Counted from the first letter of the stretch, positions 1 to 9,502 are shown. The stretch is DNA of 64,000 nucleotides from Rhodospirillaceae bacterium (GCA_016712715.1 JADJQM010000001.1:496001-560000), one strand, 5' to 3'. Notes: generated by a model from the letters alone, not told the origin. Numbers and translations: made by a program.

Positions 1-460
1 CCGGCGGCGGCAAGGCGATGATCGAAGCCCATGAACGCGATGGCGGCCCGGCCTTTGAACTCTATGCCCTCGGCCTTGCGCACAAGCATGTGCCCGAACT
101 GATGGCCTATGCGAAGCTCTCGCGCCGTCCGATCTTCGTGCCGTCGGTGGGCCATTTTCGCCAAGGCATGCTGGTCTCGATCCGCTCCATCTCGACACGC
201 TGTCGGGCAAGCCCAAGGCCGCCGATCTCAAGGCAGCACTCGCCGCCCATTTCGCCGGCGCCAAGCTGGTGCAGGTGCTGGATGCCGAAAGCTCTGGCAA
301 GCTGGAACCCGAAGCGCTCAATAATACCGACAAGCTCGAGCTCCGCGTCTTCGCCAATGAGGCCGAGCGCCAGGCCGTGCTGGTGGCGCGCCTCGACAAT
401 CTCGGCAAGGGCGCCTCGGGTGCCGCCGTGCAGAACATTCACCTGATGCTGGGGCTATGA
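1..460 (+). CDS. argC: N-acetyl-gamma-glutamyl-phosphate reductase, C-terminal part (frameshifted)
   Basis: This is the C-terminal half of ArgC, which reduces N-acetyl-glutamyl phosphate to the semialdehyde in arginine biosynthesis; the start lies outside the window. The reading frame beginning at base 3 gives GGGKAMIEAHERDGG and VPSVGHFRQGMLVSI, typical of the alphaproteobacterial enzyme. After about base 181 the homologous continuation (PLHLDTLSGKP, then NLGKGASGAAVQNIHLMLGL) lies in another frame. ATCCGCTCC would need one more C to restore it, so a lost base in a C run is likely. The stop overlaps the next start as ATGA. The family call rests on the C-terminal motif, which is very characteristic. 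Confidence 0.85.
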
Positions 461-996
461 GCATGAGCGCTGTCATTCTGCCGTATGAGGGCGTGCTGCC
501 CCGGATCGCCGCCGATGCCTTCATCGCCCCGACCGCTGTCGTCATCGGCGCGGTCGAGATCGGGCCCGAAGCCTCAATCTGGTTCGGCTGCGTGCTGCGC
601 GGCGATTCAAACTCGATCAGCGTCGGCGCGCGCACCAACATCCAGGACGGCACCATCATTCACGTCAATCACGAGCGGGAAGGGGCCGCGGGCACCAAAA
701 CCGTGATCGGCAGCGACGTCACTGTCGGCCACATGGCCTTGCTGCACGCCTGCACCATCGAGGACGGCGCCTTCATCGGCATGAAGGCCTGCATCATGGA
801 CGGCGTTGTCGTGGAAGGCGGCGGCATGGTCGCGGCCGGCGCCCTGGTGACGCCCGGCAAGCGCGTCCGCAAGGGCGAACTCTGGGCCGGCTCTCCCGCC
901 AAATTGATGCGTCCTTTGAGCGACAAGGAAATGGCCTACTTCGCCTATTCCGCCAAACACTACTGCGACGTCGCCGCGAGCTATCGCAAGGCTTGA
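457..996 (+). CDS. Gamma-class carbonic anhydrase family protein
   Basis: A 179-residue left-handed beta-helix protein of the gamma-carbonic anhydrase/PaaY family. It should form a trimer with a metal held by histidines from neighbouring subunits. The hexapeptide pattern is visible from about residue 15 to 150 (AVEIGPEASIWFGCVLRGD, then ARTNIQDGTIIHVNHE), and candidate metal histidines lie in IIHVNHE and in VGHMALLHACTI. The length is normal. The start overlaps the argC stop (ATGA); a second ATG two codons later (463) is an alternative. Whether it hydrates CO2 or has lost activity, as many bacterial homologues have, cannot be told from sequence. Confidence 0.9.
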   Translation: MSMSAVILPYEGVLPRIAADAFIAPTAVVIGAVEIGPEASIWFGCVLRGDSNSISVGARTNIQDGTIIHVNHEREGAAGTKTVIGSDVTVGHMALLHACTIEDGAFIGMKACIMDGVVVEGGGMVAAGALVTPGKRVRKGELWAGSPAKLMRPLSDKEMAYFAYSAKHYCDVAASYRKA

Positions 997-1019
997 GTTC
1001 GACCCCAACGGCGCGATCG

Positions 1020-2702
1020 TTACATCGCGCGGATGGTGGACAGGAAATTCTCCACTTCCTGGCGCAGAGCCCTGGCTTCGCCGGAAAGCGCACTGCTTGA
1101 CCCCAGCATCTGTCCGGCCGCGGCACCGGTCTGCCCGGCGGCATCGGTCACGGTCTGAATGCTCATCGACATGTCGCGCGTTCCGCTTGCCGCCTGCTCG
1201 ACGCTGCGCGCGATTTCCTTGGTGGCGGCGTTCTGCTGCTCGACCGCGGTCGCGACGCTGCTGGTAATCTGGTTGATCTCGTCGATCGTGCTGGCGATGC
1301 TCTCGATCGCCTCCACCGCCTGGCCGGTTTCCGACTGGATGCTGTTGATCTGAAGCGAAATGTCCTCAGTCGCCTTGCCGGTCTGGTTGGCGAGGTTTTT
1401 CACTTCCGACGCCACCACGGCAAAGCCCTTGCCGGCTTCGCCCGCGCGCGCTGCCTCGATGGTGGCGTTGAGCGCCAGAAGATTGGTCTGGCTGGCGATA
1501 TCGGTGATGAGCTGCACCACGGCGCCGATCTTCTGCGCGGCCTCCGCCAGCTGCTTGATCTGGGCGTTGGTGGCCAGCGCCTGGCTCGCAGCCTGGCCGG
1601 CGATCTCGCGCGAGCGGTGCATGCGCGACCCGATCTCGCCGATCGAGGCGGCGAGCTCTTCCGTGGCGGCCGCCACGGCGTTGACGCTGCCCGACGCAGC
1701 TTCCGACGACGTGCTGACATGGGTGGCTTCCGCCGCTGCCTGCTCGGCCACCCGCGACATCGACTGTGCCGTCGTTTCCATTTCCGAGATCGCCCCGGTC
1801 ACGATCTCCAGCCGCTTCATCACTTGGCGGTCGAAATCCTGGCACAAGGTTTCAATCTGTCGCGTGCGCTCCTCGCGCCGCTGCTGGTCGCTGTTCTGCC
1901 GTTCGGCGAGATTGTCGGCGCGTACAGCATTGTCCTTGAACACCTGCACCGCCTGGGCCATGTGGCCGACCTCGTCACCGCGGTCGAGACCGGGCACGTC
2001 GATCAGCTTGTCGCCGGCCGCCAATTTCTCCATGGCCAGGATCATGCCGCGGATCGGCCGCGTGATGCTGCCGGCGATGACCCAGTTGATGGCGATGAGG
2101 CCGACCATGGCCAGCACCGACGCGATGGCAATGATGGTGATCAATTTGTGATTGGTGGCCTGCGCTTCGGCGCCGGCGCTATTGCCGAGGCTTTCGATCA
2201 ACTCGCCCAGTGTTTCCATGCGCCCTTCGAGATCGGTGAAGGTGACCATGAACTGCGGAAACTTCTCGCGCCCGGCTACCGTGTCCTTGAGGCCCAGGTC
2301 TACGATCTCCTGAGCGGCGGTGATATAGGCCTTGAGCGGCGGCACCACCTCGTCGACGGCGGTGCGGATCTCCGGGGAGAGGGGCAGGGCCTGCAGGCGG
2401 GCAATTGATTCCTCGAACGAGGCGACATGGTCGGCGAGATCCGTCCTGATCGATTCCTGGTCTTCCTGCGCGCCATAGGGACCGGTGACGAGCGCGAAGA
2501 GCACGTCGCCGCGCAATGCGTCATGCATCATGTCCGCCTGCTTCTGATTGAGCACGGCGCTGGTAGAGGTGATCGAGATGTCGAGACCGGCATTGCTGCG
2601 CAGCATGCCGAAGAGGCCGACGCCGGCTGTCACCAGGATCGCGATGACGGCGGCGATGCCTGCGATCAACAGACGCGAGCGGAGTGACATCTGGCGCTTC
2701 AT
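1020..2702 (-). CDS. Methyl-accepting chemotaxis protein
   Basis: A chemoreceptor of about 560 residues. It has an N-terminal membrane segment (about residues 10-30), a periplasmic helical region of about 160 residues (four-helix-bundle type, no recognised ligand motif), and a second membrane segment (LITIIAIASVLAMVGLIAIN). These are followed by a HAMP linker and a long cytoplasmic coiled coil with the signalling hairpin SQTNLLALNATIEAARAGEA. It should relay a ligand signal to CheA/CheW, none of which is in this window. I chose the ATG at 2702 because GCAGGGGGGCC precedes it; an in-frame ATG at 2789 would add an unlikely polar extension. It is convergent with the carbonic anhydrase gene, with only 23 bases between them. 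Confidence 0.92.
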   Translation of the reverse strand: MKRQMSLRSRLLIAGIAAVIAILVTAGVGLFGMLRSNAGLDISITSTSAVLNQKQADMMHDALRGDVLFALVTGPYGAQEDQESIRTDLADHVASFEESIARLQALPLSPEIRTAVDEVVPPLKAYITAAQEIVDLGLKDTVAGREKFPQFMVTFTDLEGRMETLGELIESLGNSAGAEAQATNHKLITIIAIASVLAMVGLIAINWVIAGSITRPIRGMILAMEKLAAGDKLIDVPGLDRGDEVGHMAQAVQVFKDNAVRADNLAERQNSDQQRREERTRQIETLCQDFDRQVMKRLEIVTGAISEMETTAQSMSRVAEQAAAEATHVSTSSEAASGSVNAVAAATEELAASIGEIGSRMHRSREIAGQAASQALATNAQIKQLAEAAQKIGAVVQLITDIASQTNLLALNATIEAARAGEAGKGFAVVASEVKNLANQTGKATEDISLQINSIQSETGQAVEAIESIASTIDEINQITSSVATAVEQQNAATKEIARSVEQAASGTRDMSMSIQTVTDAAGQTGAAAGQMLGSSSALSGEARALRQEVENFLSTIRAM

Positions 2703-2793
2703 ACGGCCCCCCTGCGTGGATGTGGGGCAAGTCTGCGCAATTTTTATGAATTGTTCCTTAAGCCTGAACCAGGAATGCATCCCTGTCATAGGA

Positions 2794-2826
2794 ACAAAAA
2801 AATGGCGGCTGGGTTGCCCCAGCCGC
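2794..2826 (-). terminator. Rho-independent terminator of glnBA
   Basis: On the minus strand just past glnA there is a perfect 9-bp stem (2805-2813 with 2818-2826, arms GCGGCTGGG/CCCAGCCGC, loop of 4). A run of seven T follows at 2796-2802. This is a textbook intrinsic terminator for the glnB-glnA transcript. Confidence 0.9.
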
Positions 2827-2853
2827 TGAAGTCGTACTGCCGCAAGGATTCTC

Positions 2854-4263
2854 TTAGGACGAGTAGTACATCTGGAATTCGATCGGATGCGGCGTGTGCT
2901 CGAGGGCGTAGACCTCTTCCCACTTCAGTTCGAGATAGGATTCGATGAAGTCCTTCGTGAACACGTCGCCCTTCAGCAGAAAGCCATGGTCCTTGTCGAG
3001 GGACTCGAGTGCTTCGCGCAAGCTGCCGCACACGGTCGGCACCTGCTTCAACTCTTCCGGCGGAAGGTCGTAGAGGTTCTTGTCCATCGGATCGCCGGGA
3101 TGGATCTTGTTGGCGATGCCATCAAGGCCGGCCATCACCATCGCCGAGAAGGCGAGGTAGACGTTGGCGGTCGGATCCGGGAAGCGCACTTCGACGCGCT
3201 TGCCCTTGGGGCTCGCCGTATACGGGATGCGGCACGACGCCGAGCGGTTACGCGACGAATACGCCAGCAACACCGGGGCTTCGAAACCCGGGATCAGGCG
3301 CTTGTAGCTGTTGGTCGACGGGTTGGTGAAGGCGTTCAAGGCCTTCGCGTGCTTGATGATGCCGCCGATGTAATAGAGGCACATCTCGGACAGGTCGGCA
3401 TAGCCGTTGCCGGCGAACAGCGGCTGGCCGTTCTTCCAGATCGACTGGTGCACATGCATGCCCGAACCGTTGTCGCCCTTCACAGGCTTCGGCATGAAGG
3501 TCGCGGTCTTGCCATAGGCATGGGCCACGTTCTTCACGACGTACTTGTACTTCTGCATCGCATCGGCGCAGGCAACCAGCGTACCGAATTTCACGCCCAG
3601 CTCATGCTGTGCGGGAGCCACTTCGTGGTGATGCTTTTCGACCTCGACGCCCATGGCGGCGAGCGTCGTCAGCATTTCGGCGCGGAGGTCGCCCGCTGAA
3701 TCGAGCGGGGCCACCGGAAAATAGCCGCCCTTCACCTTCATGCGGTGACCGTGATTGCCTTCGTCGAACTTCTTGTCGCTGACATAGGACGCCTCTTCCG
3801 AGGTGAACTCGACCGAGGTCTTCTGCATCGAGACGGTGTAGCGCACATCGTCGAACACGAAGAATTCAGCTTCCGGACCGACATAGATGGTGTCGCCCAC
3901 ACCGGAGCTCTTCACGAAGGCTTCGGCGCGCTTGGCGATCGAGCGCGGGTCGCGGCCGTAATTCTGGCCCGTCAGCGGTTCGAGCACATCGCAATAAATG
4001 ATGAGCGAGGTCTGCGCGGCAAACGGGTCGAGCACGGCGGTGGCGAGGTCCGGGGCGAGGGTCATGTCGCTCTCGTTGATGGCCTTCCAGCCGGCAATTG
4101 AGGAGCCGTCGAACATGACGCCTTCGGTGAGCAGATCCTCGTTCACCGTCGACACATGGTGCGCCAGGTGATGCCACTGGCCCAACGGATCGGTGAAGCG
4201 GAAGTCGACGTATTTCACGTCGTTTTCCTTGATCATGTTGAGGATCGTCTTGATGTCAGACAT
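2854..4263 (-). CDS. glnA: Type I glutamine synthetase
   Basis: GlnA (469 residues) makes glutamine from glutamate and ammonia with ATP. It is the dodecameric GSI-beta type: the adenylylation site is present in KNLYDLPPEE near residue 397, so GlnE probably switches the enzyme off by AMP transfer. Other hallmarks are DGSSIAGWKAINESDM, the MFMPKPVKGDNGSGMHVHQS-like active-site segment, and NRSASCRIPY. The start at 4263 gives MSDIKTILNMIKEND and is preceded by AAGGAAA; longer in-frame starts would run into glnB. It lies 49 bases behind glnB with no terminator between, so the two are co-transcribed. Confidence 0.97.
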   Translation of the reverse strand: MSDIKTILNMIKENDVKYVDFRFTDPLGQWHHLAHHVSTVNEDLLTEGVMFDGSSIAGWKAINESDMTLAPDLATAVLDPFAAQTSLIIYCDVLEPLTGQNYGRDPRSIAKRAEAFVKSSGVGDTIYVGPEAEFFVFDDVRYTVSMQKTSVEFTSEEASYVSDKKFDEGNHGHRMKVKGGYFPVAPLDSAGDLRAEMLTTLAAMGVEVEKHHHEVAPAQHELGVKFGTLVACADAMQKYKYVVKNVAHAYGKTATFMPKPVKGDNGSGMHVHQSIWKNGQPLFAGNGYADLSEMCLYYIGGIIKHAKALNAFTNPSTNSYKRLIPGFEAPVLLAYSSRNRSASCRIPYTASPKGKRVEVRFPDPTANVYLAFSAMVMAGLDGIANKIHPGDPMDKNLYDLPPEELKQVPTVCGSLREALESLDKDHGFLLKGDVFTKDFIESYLELKWEEVYALEHTPHPIEFQMYYSS

Positions 4264-4312
4264 GGGATGTTTCCTTGCGATTTCGTTTTTTGGAGTGTGT
4301 TTCTGATGGGCT

Positions 4313-4651
4313 TTAGATGGCGTCGAGACCGCGCTCGCCAGTACGGATGCGGACAACCTCTTCGATGTTGGTGACGAAGATCTTGCCGTCGCCGATACGG
4401 CCGGTGGCGGCCGCCTGGCGGATGGCTTCGATGGCGCGTTCAACCAGGGCATCGTCCAGCACGACTTCGATCTTCATCTTGGGGAGGAAATCGACGACGT
4501 ATTCAGCACCGCGATAGAGTTCGGTGTGGCCCTTCTGGCGGCCGAAACCCTTGGCCTCGGTGACCGTGATGCCTTGGATGCCAACCTCGTGGAGGGCGTC
4601 TTTCACTTCATCGAGCTTGAACGGCTTGATGATGGCTTCAATTTTCTTCAT
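4313..4651 (-). CDS. glnB: Nitrogen regulatory protein PII
   Basis: The product is a 112-residue PII signal protein that senses 2-oxoglutarate, ATP/ADP and, through uridylylation, glutamine. It instructs NtrB, GlnE and other partners. The start at 4651 gives MKKIEAIIKPFKLDEVK, the exact family N-terminus; four codons upstream is a less likely start. The T-loop tyrosine is Tyr51 in HTELYRGAEY. The C-terminal ATP-binding signature (TGRIGDGKIFV) is intact. It is the first gene of glnB-glnA, and its natural target NtrB is encoded at 56,981-58,141. Confidence 0.97.
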   Translation of the reverse strand: MKKIEAIIKPFKLDEVKDALHEVGIQGITVTEAKGFGRQKGHTELYRGAEYVVDFLPKMKIEVVLDDALVERAIEAIRQAAATGRIGDGKIFVTNIEEVVRIRTGERGLDAI

Positions 4652-4725
4652 GGGATTCCCCAATGTTGTTACGCAATGCTGTTGCCGGTGCTTCTTGCGC
4701 CACGACGAGGCTGCCCGCGCGATAG

Positions 4726-4741
4726 AGCAAGGCCCGTGCCA
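4726..4741 (-). promoter_or_regulatory. Sigma-54 (-24/-12) promoter of glnB-glnA
   Basis: Read on the minus strand the bases are TGGCACGGGCCTTGCT, which matches the RpoN consensus TGGCACG-N4-TTGC exactly. The GC of the -12 element is at 4727-4728, placing the transcript start near 4715, about 64 bases before the glnB ATG. A weaker GG-N10-GC element (CGGCAACAGCATTGC, 4673-4687) lies closer to the gene but would leave almost no leader. Confidence 0.85.
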
Positions 4742-4813
4742 CCGGCCAAGTGACTGGAATCATGAGGCAAAAAATAGCGCCAGCACAACGCCTGCCTCAT
4801 CTATGGGCGCCCC

Positions 4814-4871
4814 TGCCTATTAATTGGGCAGCCGTGAAATAGGCTCTTGAGACACTGCCTGCGGCCGGGCA
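4814..4871. promoter_or_regulatory. Candidate NtrC enhancer pair upstream of glnB
   Basis: Bases 4814-4830 read TGCCTATTAATTGGGCA, fitting the TGC-N11-GCA spacing of NtrC sites with an AT-rich centre. Bases 4856-4871 read TGCCTGCGGCCGGGCA, the same arms with one base less between. Relative to the predicted start at about 4715 their centres are near -107 and -149, close to the arrangement known for enterobacterial glnA. The second overlaps the leader of the divergent amine oxidase gene. The sites match spacing better than the full consensus, so this is inference. Confidence 0.5.
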
Positions 4872-4882
4872 GGATCGCCGCC

Positions 4883-6164
4883 ATGCAAAGCGAGATTCTC
4901 ATCATCGGCGCGGGCTTGGCCGGCGCCCACGCTGCGGAAAAGCTGGCTGCGGCCGGCCGATCCTGCCTCATCGTCGACGCCAATGGCCGGACCGGCGGCC
5001 GCGGCTATACCCGCGGCTTCGGGGGGCAGGGGCCGCTGCTGGAATTCGGCGGCTCCTGGATCACGCCTTGGCATGGGCGCATGCAGGCGGCCTGCCGCCG
5101 CCACGGCATCGACCTCATCCCGACCGCTCCGGTCACCGACCGGTTCTGGCATGACGGCACCACCTTGCGCCACGATGGGCCGGTGAGTGCTGCCGACCGC
5201 ACAGCCTATGACCGGGTCATCGCCCAGGTAGTGGACGATGCCAAGCGCCTGAAGGACGGGTTCGACCACGACCGTGCTGGCGAGCCGCTCCTCAGCCTGA
5301 CAATGGCCGATTATTTCCGCCGGCATAATGTGCCGGCGAGCACCCGCGCGCAGCTCATGGCCTGGTGGACCATCTCGGGCTCCGGCGATCCCGCGACCGT
5401 ATCGACCGGCGAACTGCTCGCTTCCTGCGGCTATATCGACGGCACGCCCGAGGGGATGATGCAGGCGCTCACCCATACCCTGTCGCCGGGTGTCTCGACC
5501 CTCATCGACCGCATGATCAGCGCCTCCGGCGCCAAGCTCCAACTGGGTTTCCCCGTGGCCCATGTCACGGCCGACAGCGACCGTGTCACCGTCACCACCC
5601 GCGATGGCCGCAGCCTTGCGGCCAAAGCCGCCATCGTCGCGCTGCCGGCCAATGTGCTGCGCGACATCGATTTCGGCGCGACGCTCACGCCGTCGCAACA
5701 GCAGGCGGCCGACCGTGGCCATGACGGCCGCGCCATCAAGCTGTGGCTGCGCGTGAAGGGCGTGCGCCAGGGGACGCTGGCAACCGGCGGGCTTTCCGGC
5801 CTGCAATGGCTGTTTGCGCCCTATCCGGCGCTGGGAGATACAATCATGGTCGTGGGCTTCGGCCTCGATGACGGCAGCTGGGATCCCCATCGCCGCCGGG
5901 ATGTGGCGGCAGCGCTTGCCCGCCTGCTGCCGGAGGCGGAGCTCATCGGCTGGGACTGGCACGATTGGTGCGCCGATCCCTTCGCCCGTGGCACCTGGCT
6001 CTCGACACCGGCCACCGACGCCGACCTGTCTCCCGGAAACCTGGCGCCTCACCGGACGTCTCGCTTTCGCGACGTCGGATCTCGCTCCAGATGCCGCGGG
6101 CTGGTTCGAAGGCGCCATGTCGAGCGGGGAAGCGGCCGCGGCTCAGATCGTCGCGAATTTCTAA
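4883..6164 (+). CDS. FAD-dependent amine oxidase (flavin monoamine oxidase family), frameshifted near the end
   Basis: A protein of about 426 residues with the N-terminal FAD-binding fold IIGAGLAGAHAAEKLAAAG and the second dinucleotide motif of the monoamine oxidase family (GGRGYTRGF, then LEFGGSWITPWH). It probably oxidises an amine; the substrate is not evident. The start at 4883 gives MQSEILIIGAGLAG. Near base 6043 the frame shifts: GGAAACC carries one A more than needed, and the conserved C-terminal FAD-contact segment (GWFEGAMSSGEAAAAQIV) is found in the next frame, ending with TAA at 6162-6164. It is convergent, three bases away, with a second FAD amine oxidase. Confidence 0.8.
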
Positions 6165-6167
6165 GGA

Positions 6168-7490
6168 TCAGTATTTCGTCGTCGAACGCCCTACCTTGCC
6201 CTCGGCATAGCGGCTGAAGCGGAAGGCGTTGAGATTGAGGCTGGGCGTGCCGTCAAGCGCCAACTCGCTCATCAGCTTGCCGACGATCGGCCCCATGCCG
6301 AAGCCATGGCCGGTAAGCCCGGTGGCGAGCAACAGGCCGGGAATCTCCGCGACCGGTCCCAGCACCGGAATGCCGTCCGGCATCAGATCGACCTGGCCCG
6401 CCCAGCTTTCCACCGCCTGCACACCCATGGCGACCGGGAACAACTTGCCCAATTGGGCGACGGCGTTACGCACGCGCTTCATGTTGGGCGGCACCACCGG
6501 GTCGCGGTCATGGATCCAGGGCTGTTGCGTCTCGGGCCGGCCAGGCAGGCGGTGCAGCAGGTCCCGCGCCGTGACGCCATTGACCTCGAACGAGGTCGCC
6601 CGCCGGTTCTCCCACAGCGACGGCAGGAACCATTTCAGCGCCCGGAACCGGTCGAGGGTGAGGTCGACATCGACCTGCATCTCCTCGGCGAGGTTAAGCG
6701 TGCCGTCGCCGCGCTGGCGGAAGCCGATGTGATGGCCATAAAAGGCGATATTGCTGAGATGTGGCACCGGATTGGTGCGCGAGCAGGTAAAGCGCGCGAT
6801 CTGCTGCGGCAGATCCAGCCCCAACCCCTTCATCACACGGTGCGACGAGGCGCCAGCGGCGATAATGGCGATTTTTGTGCGGATGGTGCCTGTTTCCGAC
6901 AGGACCGAGGTAACGGACCCACCCTGTCGCTCGTTACCGACCGCCCCGCAACCTTCGAAGAACAGGGCCCCCAATTGCGTGGCCTTGGCGGCAAAGGCGT
7001 GGGACACCTTGCGCGGCTCGGCCTGTCCTTCCTTGGGCCCCCATAGGGCGCCGACGCCGGGATCGACCAAAGCGGGGATGAGCGCTGAAACTTCCCTGGG
7101 CGTGATAACCTTGGTATCGACACCGAACACGCGGTCGCGCGCCGCGCCGATTTCATAGCGCGCCAGTTCAGCGTCATCTCGGGCCATGAACAGATTGCCG
7201 TCCTGGCGCCATTCGAGATCGGCACCCAGTTCCGCTTCCAACCCCTGCCAGAGCTTGAGGCAGGCCAGCATCAGCGAGGTTTCCGCCGGATCCCGGTCCA
7301 TGGCGCGCACGAAACCCCAGGCGCGGCCCGATTGTTGCCCGGCGATGCGGGCTTTTTCCAGCACCACGACCTTGGCGCCGCGCTTGGCCAGATAATAGGC
7401 GGCGGCACAGCCCTGGATACCTGCGCCGATCACCACGGCATCGGCTTCTTTGGGCAGTTCCTGTCGGCTGCAGGTTGAGAGAATGCTCAT
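6168..7490 (-). CDS. FAD-dependent oxidoreductase, DAO family
   Basis: A 440-residue member of the D-amino acid/sarcosine/glycine oxidase superfamily. The N-terminal Rossmann motif is AVVIGAGIQGCAAAYYLAKRG, and near the C-terminus AVESWAGQVDLMPDGIPVLG and TGLTGHGFGMGPIVG form the conserved FAD-closing region. There is no signal peptide, so it is cytoplasmic or peripheral to the membrane. It probably oxidises a secondary amine or D-amino acid. Tail-to-tail with another amine oxidase and close to glnBA, it may serve nitrogen scavenging, but that is inference. Confidence 0.85.
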   Translation of the reverse strand: MSILSTCSRQELPKEADAVVIGAGIQGCAAAYYLAKRGAKVVVLEKARIAGQQSGRAWGFVRAMDRDPAETSLMLACLKLWQGLEAELGADLEWRQDGNLFMARDDAELARYEIGAARDRVFGVDTKVITPREVSALIPALVDPGVGALWGPKEGQAEPRKVSHAFAAKATQLGALFFEGCGAVGNERQGGSVTSVLSETGTIRTKIAIIAAGASSHRVMKGLGLDLPQQIARFTCSRTNPVPHLSNIAFYGHHIGFRQRGDGTLNLAEEMQVDVDLTLDRFRALKWFLPSLWENRRATSFEVNGVTARDLLHRLPGRPETQQPWIHDRDPVVPPNMKRVRNAVAQLGKLFPVAMGVQAVESWAGQVDLMPDGIPVLGPVAEIPGLLLATGLTGHGFGMGPIVGKLMSELALDGTPSLNLNAFRFSRYAEGKVGRSTTKY

Positions 7491-7660
7491 CCATCCCTCA
7501 TAGCCAATGACACGGGGCCGGGGGAGTGACCCGCTTCACACAAGGCTGCCGTGAACCTTTTTCGGATGCGGCGCGACACACTCCCGCGTCTGCAATCTTC
7601 TCCGACCTCACTTTCTTCCCTGGGCCAAGTGGACGGGCTCGACCACCGAAGGAAACCAAC

Positions 7661-8074
7661 ATGGATCTCCGCCAAATCTATCTCAGCAACGAAGGCCGCA
7701 TCGCCCGCTTGCCCTATTTCGGTTTCAGCCTGGCGCTGACCGTGCCCTACATGGTGCTCACCTATCTGCTGGTGAGCCTCCTTGGCGCGCTTGGGTCGGT
7801 CCTGGTGATCGCCCTCTATGCCGTGATCGCCTATCCCTATTACTGCCTGATGGCCAAGCGCCTGCAGGATTTCAACAAGCCCGGTAAATGGGCGGTGGCC
7901 GTGATCGCGGTTGGCATCGTCTCAGCCCTCCTGCAATTCGTTCCGGCATTGTCGACCGTCGTCTACGCGATCAGCTTCGTCCAGCTTCTGGTCGGTCTCG
8001 CCATCCTCCTGATGCCAGGCACCGCCGGCGCCAGCGATTACGGTCAGCAGCCGGGCAACCTCGCCACCGCCTGA
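7661..8074 (+). CDS. DUF805 family small membrane protein
   Basis: A 137-residue inner-membrane protein with about four hydrophobic helices. The arrangement fits DUF805: an N-terminal GRIARLPYFGFSL segment (family pattern GRxxRxxYW), then the characteristic KRLQDFNKPG motif between helices 2 and 3. No biochemical function is established for the family. The start at 7661 follows GAAGGAAACCAAC, a good ribosome site. A bidirectional terminator lies directly downstream. Confidence 0.85.
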   Translation: MDLRQIYLSNEGRIARLPYFGFSLALTVPYMVLTYLLVSLLGALGSVLVIALYAVIAYPYYCLMAKRLQDFNKPGKWAVAVIAVGIVSALLQFVPALSTVVYAISFVQLLVGLAILLMPGTAGASDYGQQPGNLATA

Positions 8075-8085
8075 GTTCCAACGAA

Positions 8086-8115
8086 AGGGCGGCCTCACCA
8101 TCAGTGGGCCGCCCT
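8086..8115. terminator. Bidirectional terminator between DUF805 gene and aminotransferase
   Basis: Arms AGGGCGGCC (8086-8094) and GGCCGCCCT (8107-8115) form a 9-bp stem with a 12-base loop, followed by GTTCTTC on the plus strand and CTTTCG on the minus strand. It sits between the stops of two convergent genes. Confidence 0.7.
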
Positions 8116-8138
8116 GTTCTTCGCTTTGAAGGCCAGCT

Positions 8139-9323
8139 TTACGCCGCCTTGCGCTTCTCCAGGAAGCTGCCGATGCGCTTGATCGCCTCGCCGATATTCT
8201 CGATCGAGTTGGCGTAGGAGATGCGCAGATACCCTTCGCCATAGGAACCGAAGCTGGTGCCGGCGATGCTGGCGACACCCGCCTCGTCCAGCAGCGCCAC
8301 TTCCAGCGCCTTCGACTTGAAGCCGGTCCCCTTGATGTTCGGAAGGCGTAGAACGCGCCGTAAGGCGTGATGCAGGAAACGCCCGGCAGCTTGTTGAGCT
8401 CGGCCACGGTGAAGCGGCGGCGCTCGTCGAACGCCACCATCATCTTGTTGACCTCGTCGCGCGGGCCGGTGAGGGCGGCGACACCCGCCCATTGCGCGGC
8501 GGCGTTGACGCAGGAATGGACGTTGATGCACAGGCGTGTTGCATGTTCGATGAGGCTCTTCGGCCAGACCGAATAGCCCATGCGCCAGCCCGTCATGGCA
8601 TAGGTCTTCGACCAGCCGTCCAGCATGATCAGCCGGTCGGCGATCTGCGGGTATTTGAGGAACGAGGTGTGCACCTTGCCGTCATAGAGCATCTCGGAAT
8701 AGATCTCGTCCGACATGATGGCGACGTTGGGATGCTGCTCCAGCCCCTTCACCAGCTTGTCGATCTCGTCCTTCTCGACGATGCCCCCGGTCGGGTTGGC
8801 GGGCGAATTGACGATGATGAGGCGGGTCTTCGGGGTGATGCGCGAGAGCACATCCTCCGCCTTGAAGCCGAAGCCGTTCTCCTCGAGGAGCGGCAGCGGC
8901 ACCGGTGTCGCACCCGAGAATTTGATGGTCGATTCATAGATCGGGAAACCCGGGTTCGGATAGATGATCTCCGCCCCCGGCTCGCCGAACATCATGATCG
9001 CGAAATACATGGTGACCTTGCCGCCCGGCACGATCCAGCACATTGTTGGGATCGACCGTGGTGATGCCGTGGCGCTTGTTGAGGTCGTCGGCCACCGCCT
9101 GGCGGACTTCGGGGATGCCGTTGGCGGGCGTATAGCCATGATGGCCGTCGCGCAGCGCCTTGATGCCGGCTTCGACGATATGGGCCGGGGTCTGGAAATC
9201 AGGCTGGCCGATGGAGAGGGCGACGATGCTGCGCCCCTGGGCCCGGAGCGCATTGGCGCGGGCGAGCACTTCAAAGGCGGATTCGGTCCCGAGGCGGCTC
9301 ATGCCGCTGGCTAGCTGAAGCAT
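8139..9323 (-). CDS. Class I/II PLP aminotransferase (aspartate-aminotransferase type), two frameshifts
   Basis: A fold-type I aminotransferase of about 394 residues. The PLP lysine is in LDGWSKTYAMTGWRMGY, and NSPANPTGG and SIGQPDFQTP are the usual substrate/cofactor segments. The start at 9323 (MLQLASGMSRLGTES) follows GGGGAAACACC. Two breaks must be bridged. Near 9050 an extra base falls between VDPNNVL and the continuing PGGKVTMYFAIMMFGEPGAE. Near 8340 TTCCGAAC lacks a C, so that YAFPNIKGTGFKSKALEVAL continues in another frame. Substrate could be aspartate, aromatic or branched amino acids. Confidence 0.8.
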
Positions 9324-9502
9324 TGGTGTTTCCCCGATCAAAATTTCTTGCCGGCCCTGCGAAAGACAGGCCGGAACGGTTCGGCAGTTTAGGTCCCGCG
9401 CCAGCCCCTGACAGGCTCTACGCGACGAATAGTTATACCTGGGCGACAGCTAGGGTCTTGGCCGGTGGCACCGGCACCTTTGTCGCGGCGCCCCTGTAAT
9501 CC

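Noticed and set aside
2887..4101. Long plus-strand frames opposite glnA
   Set aside because: They mirror glnA codons; glnA itself has every family motif.
4673..4687. Second sigma-54 promoter closer to glnB
   Set aside because: GG-N10-GC geometry fits but the match is weaker and it would leave a leader of about 10 bases without room for the ribosome site.
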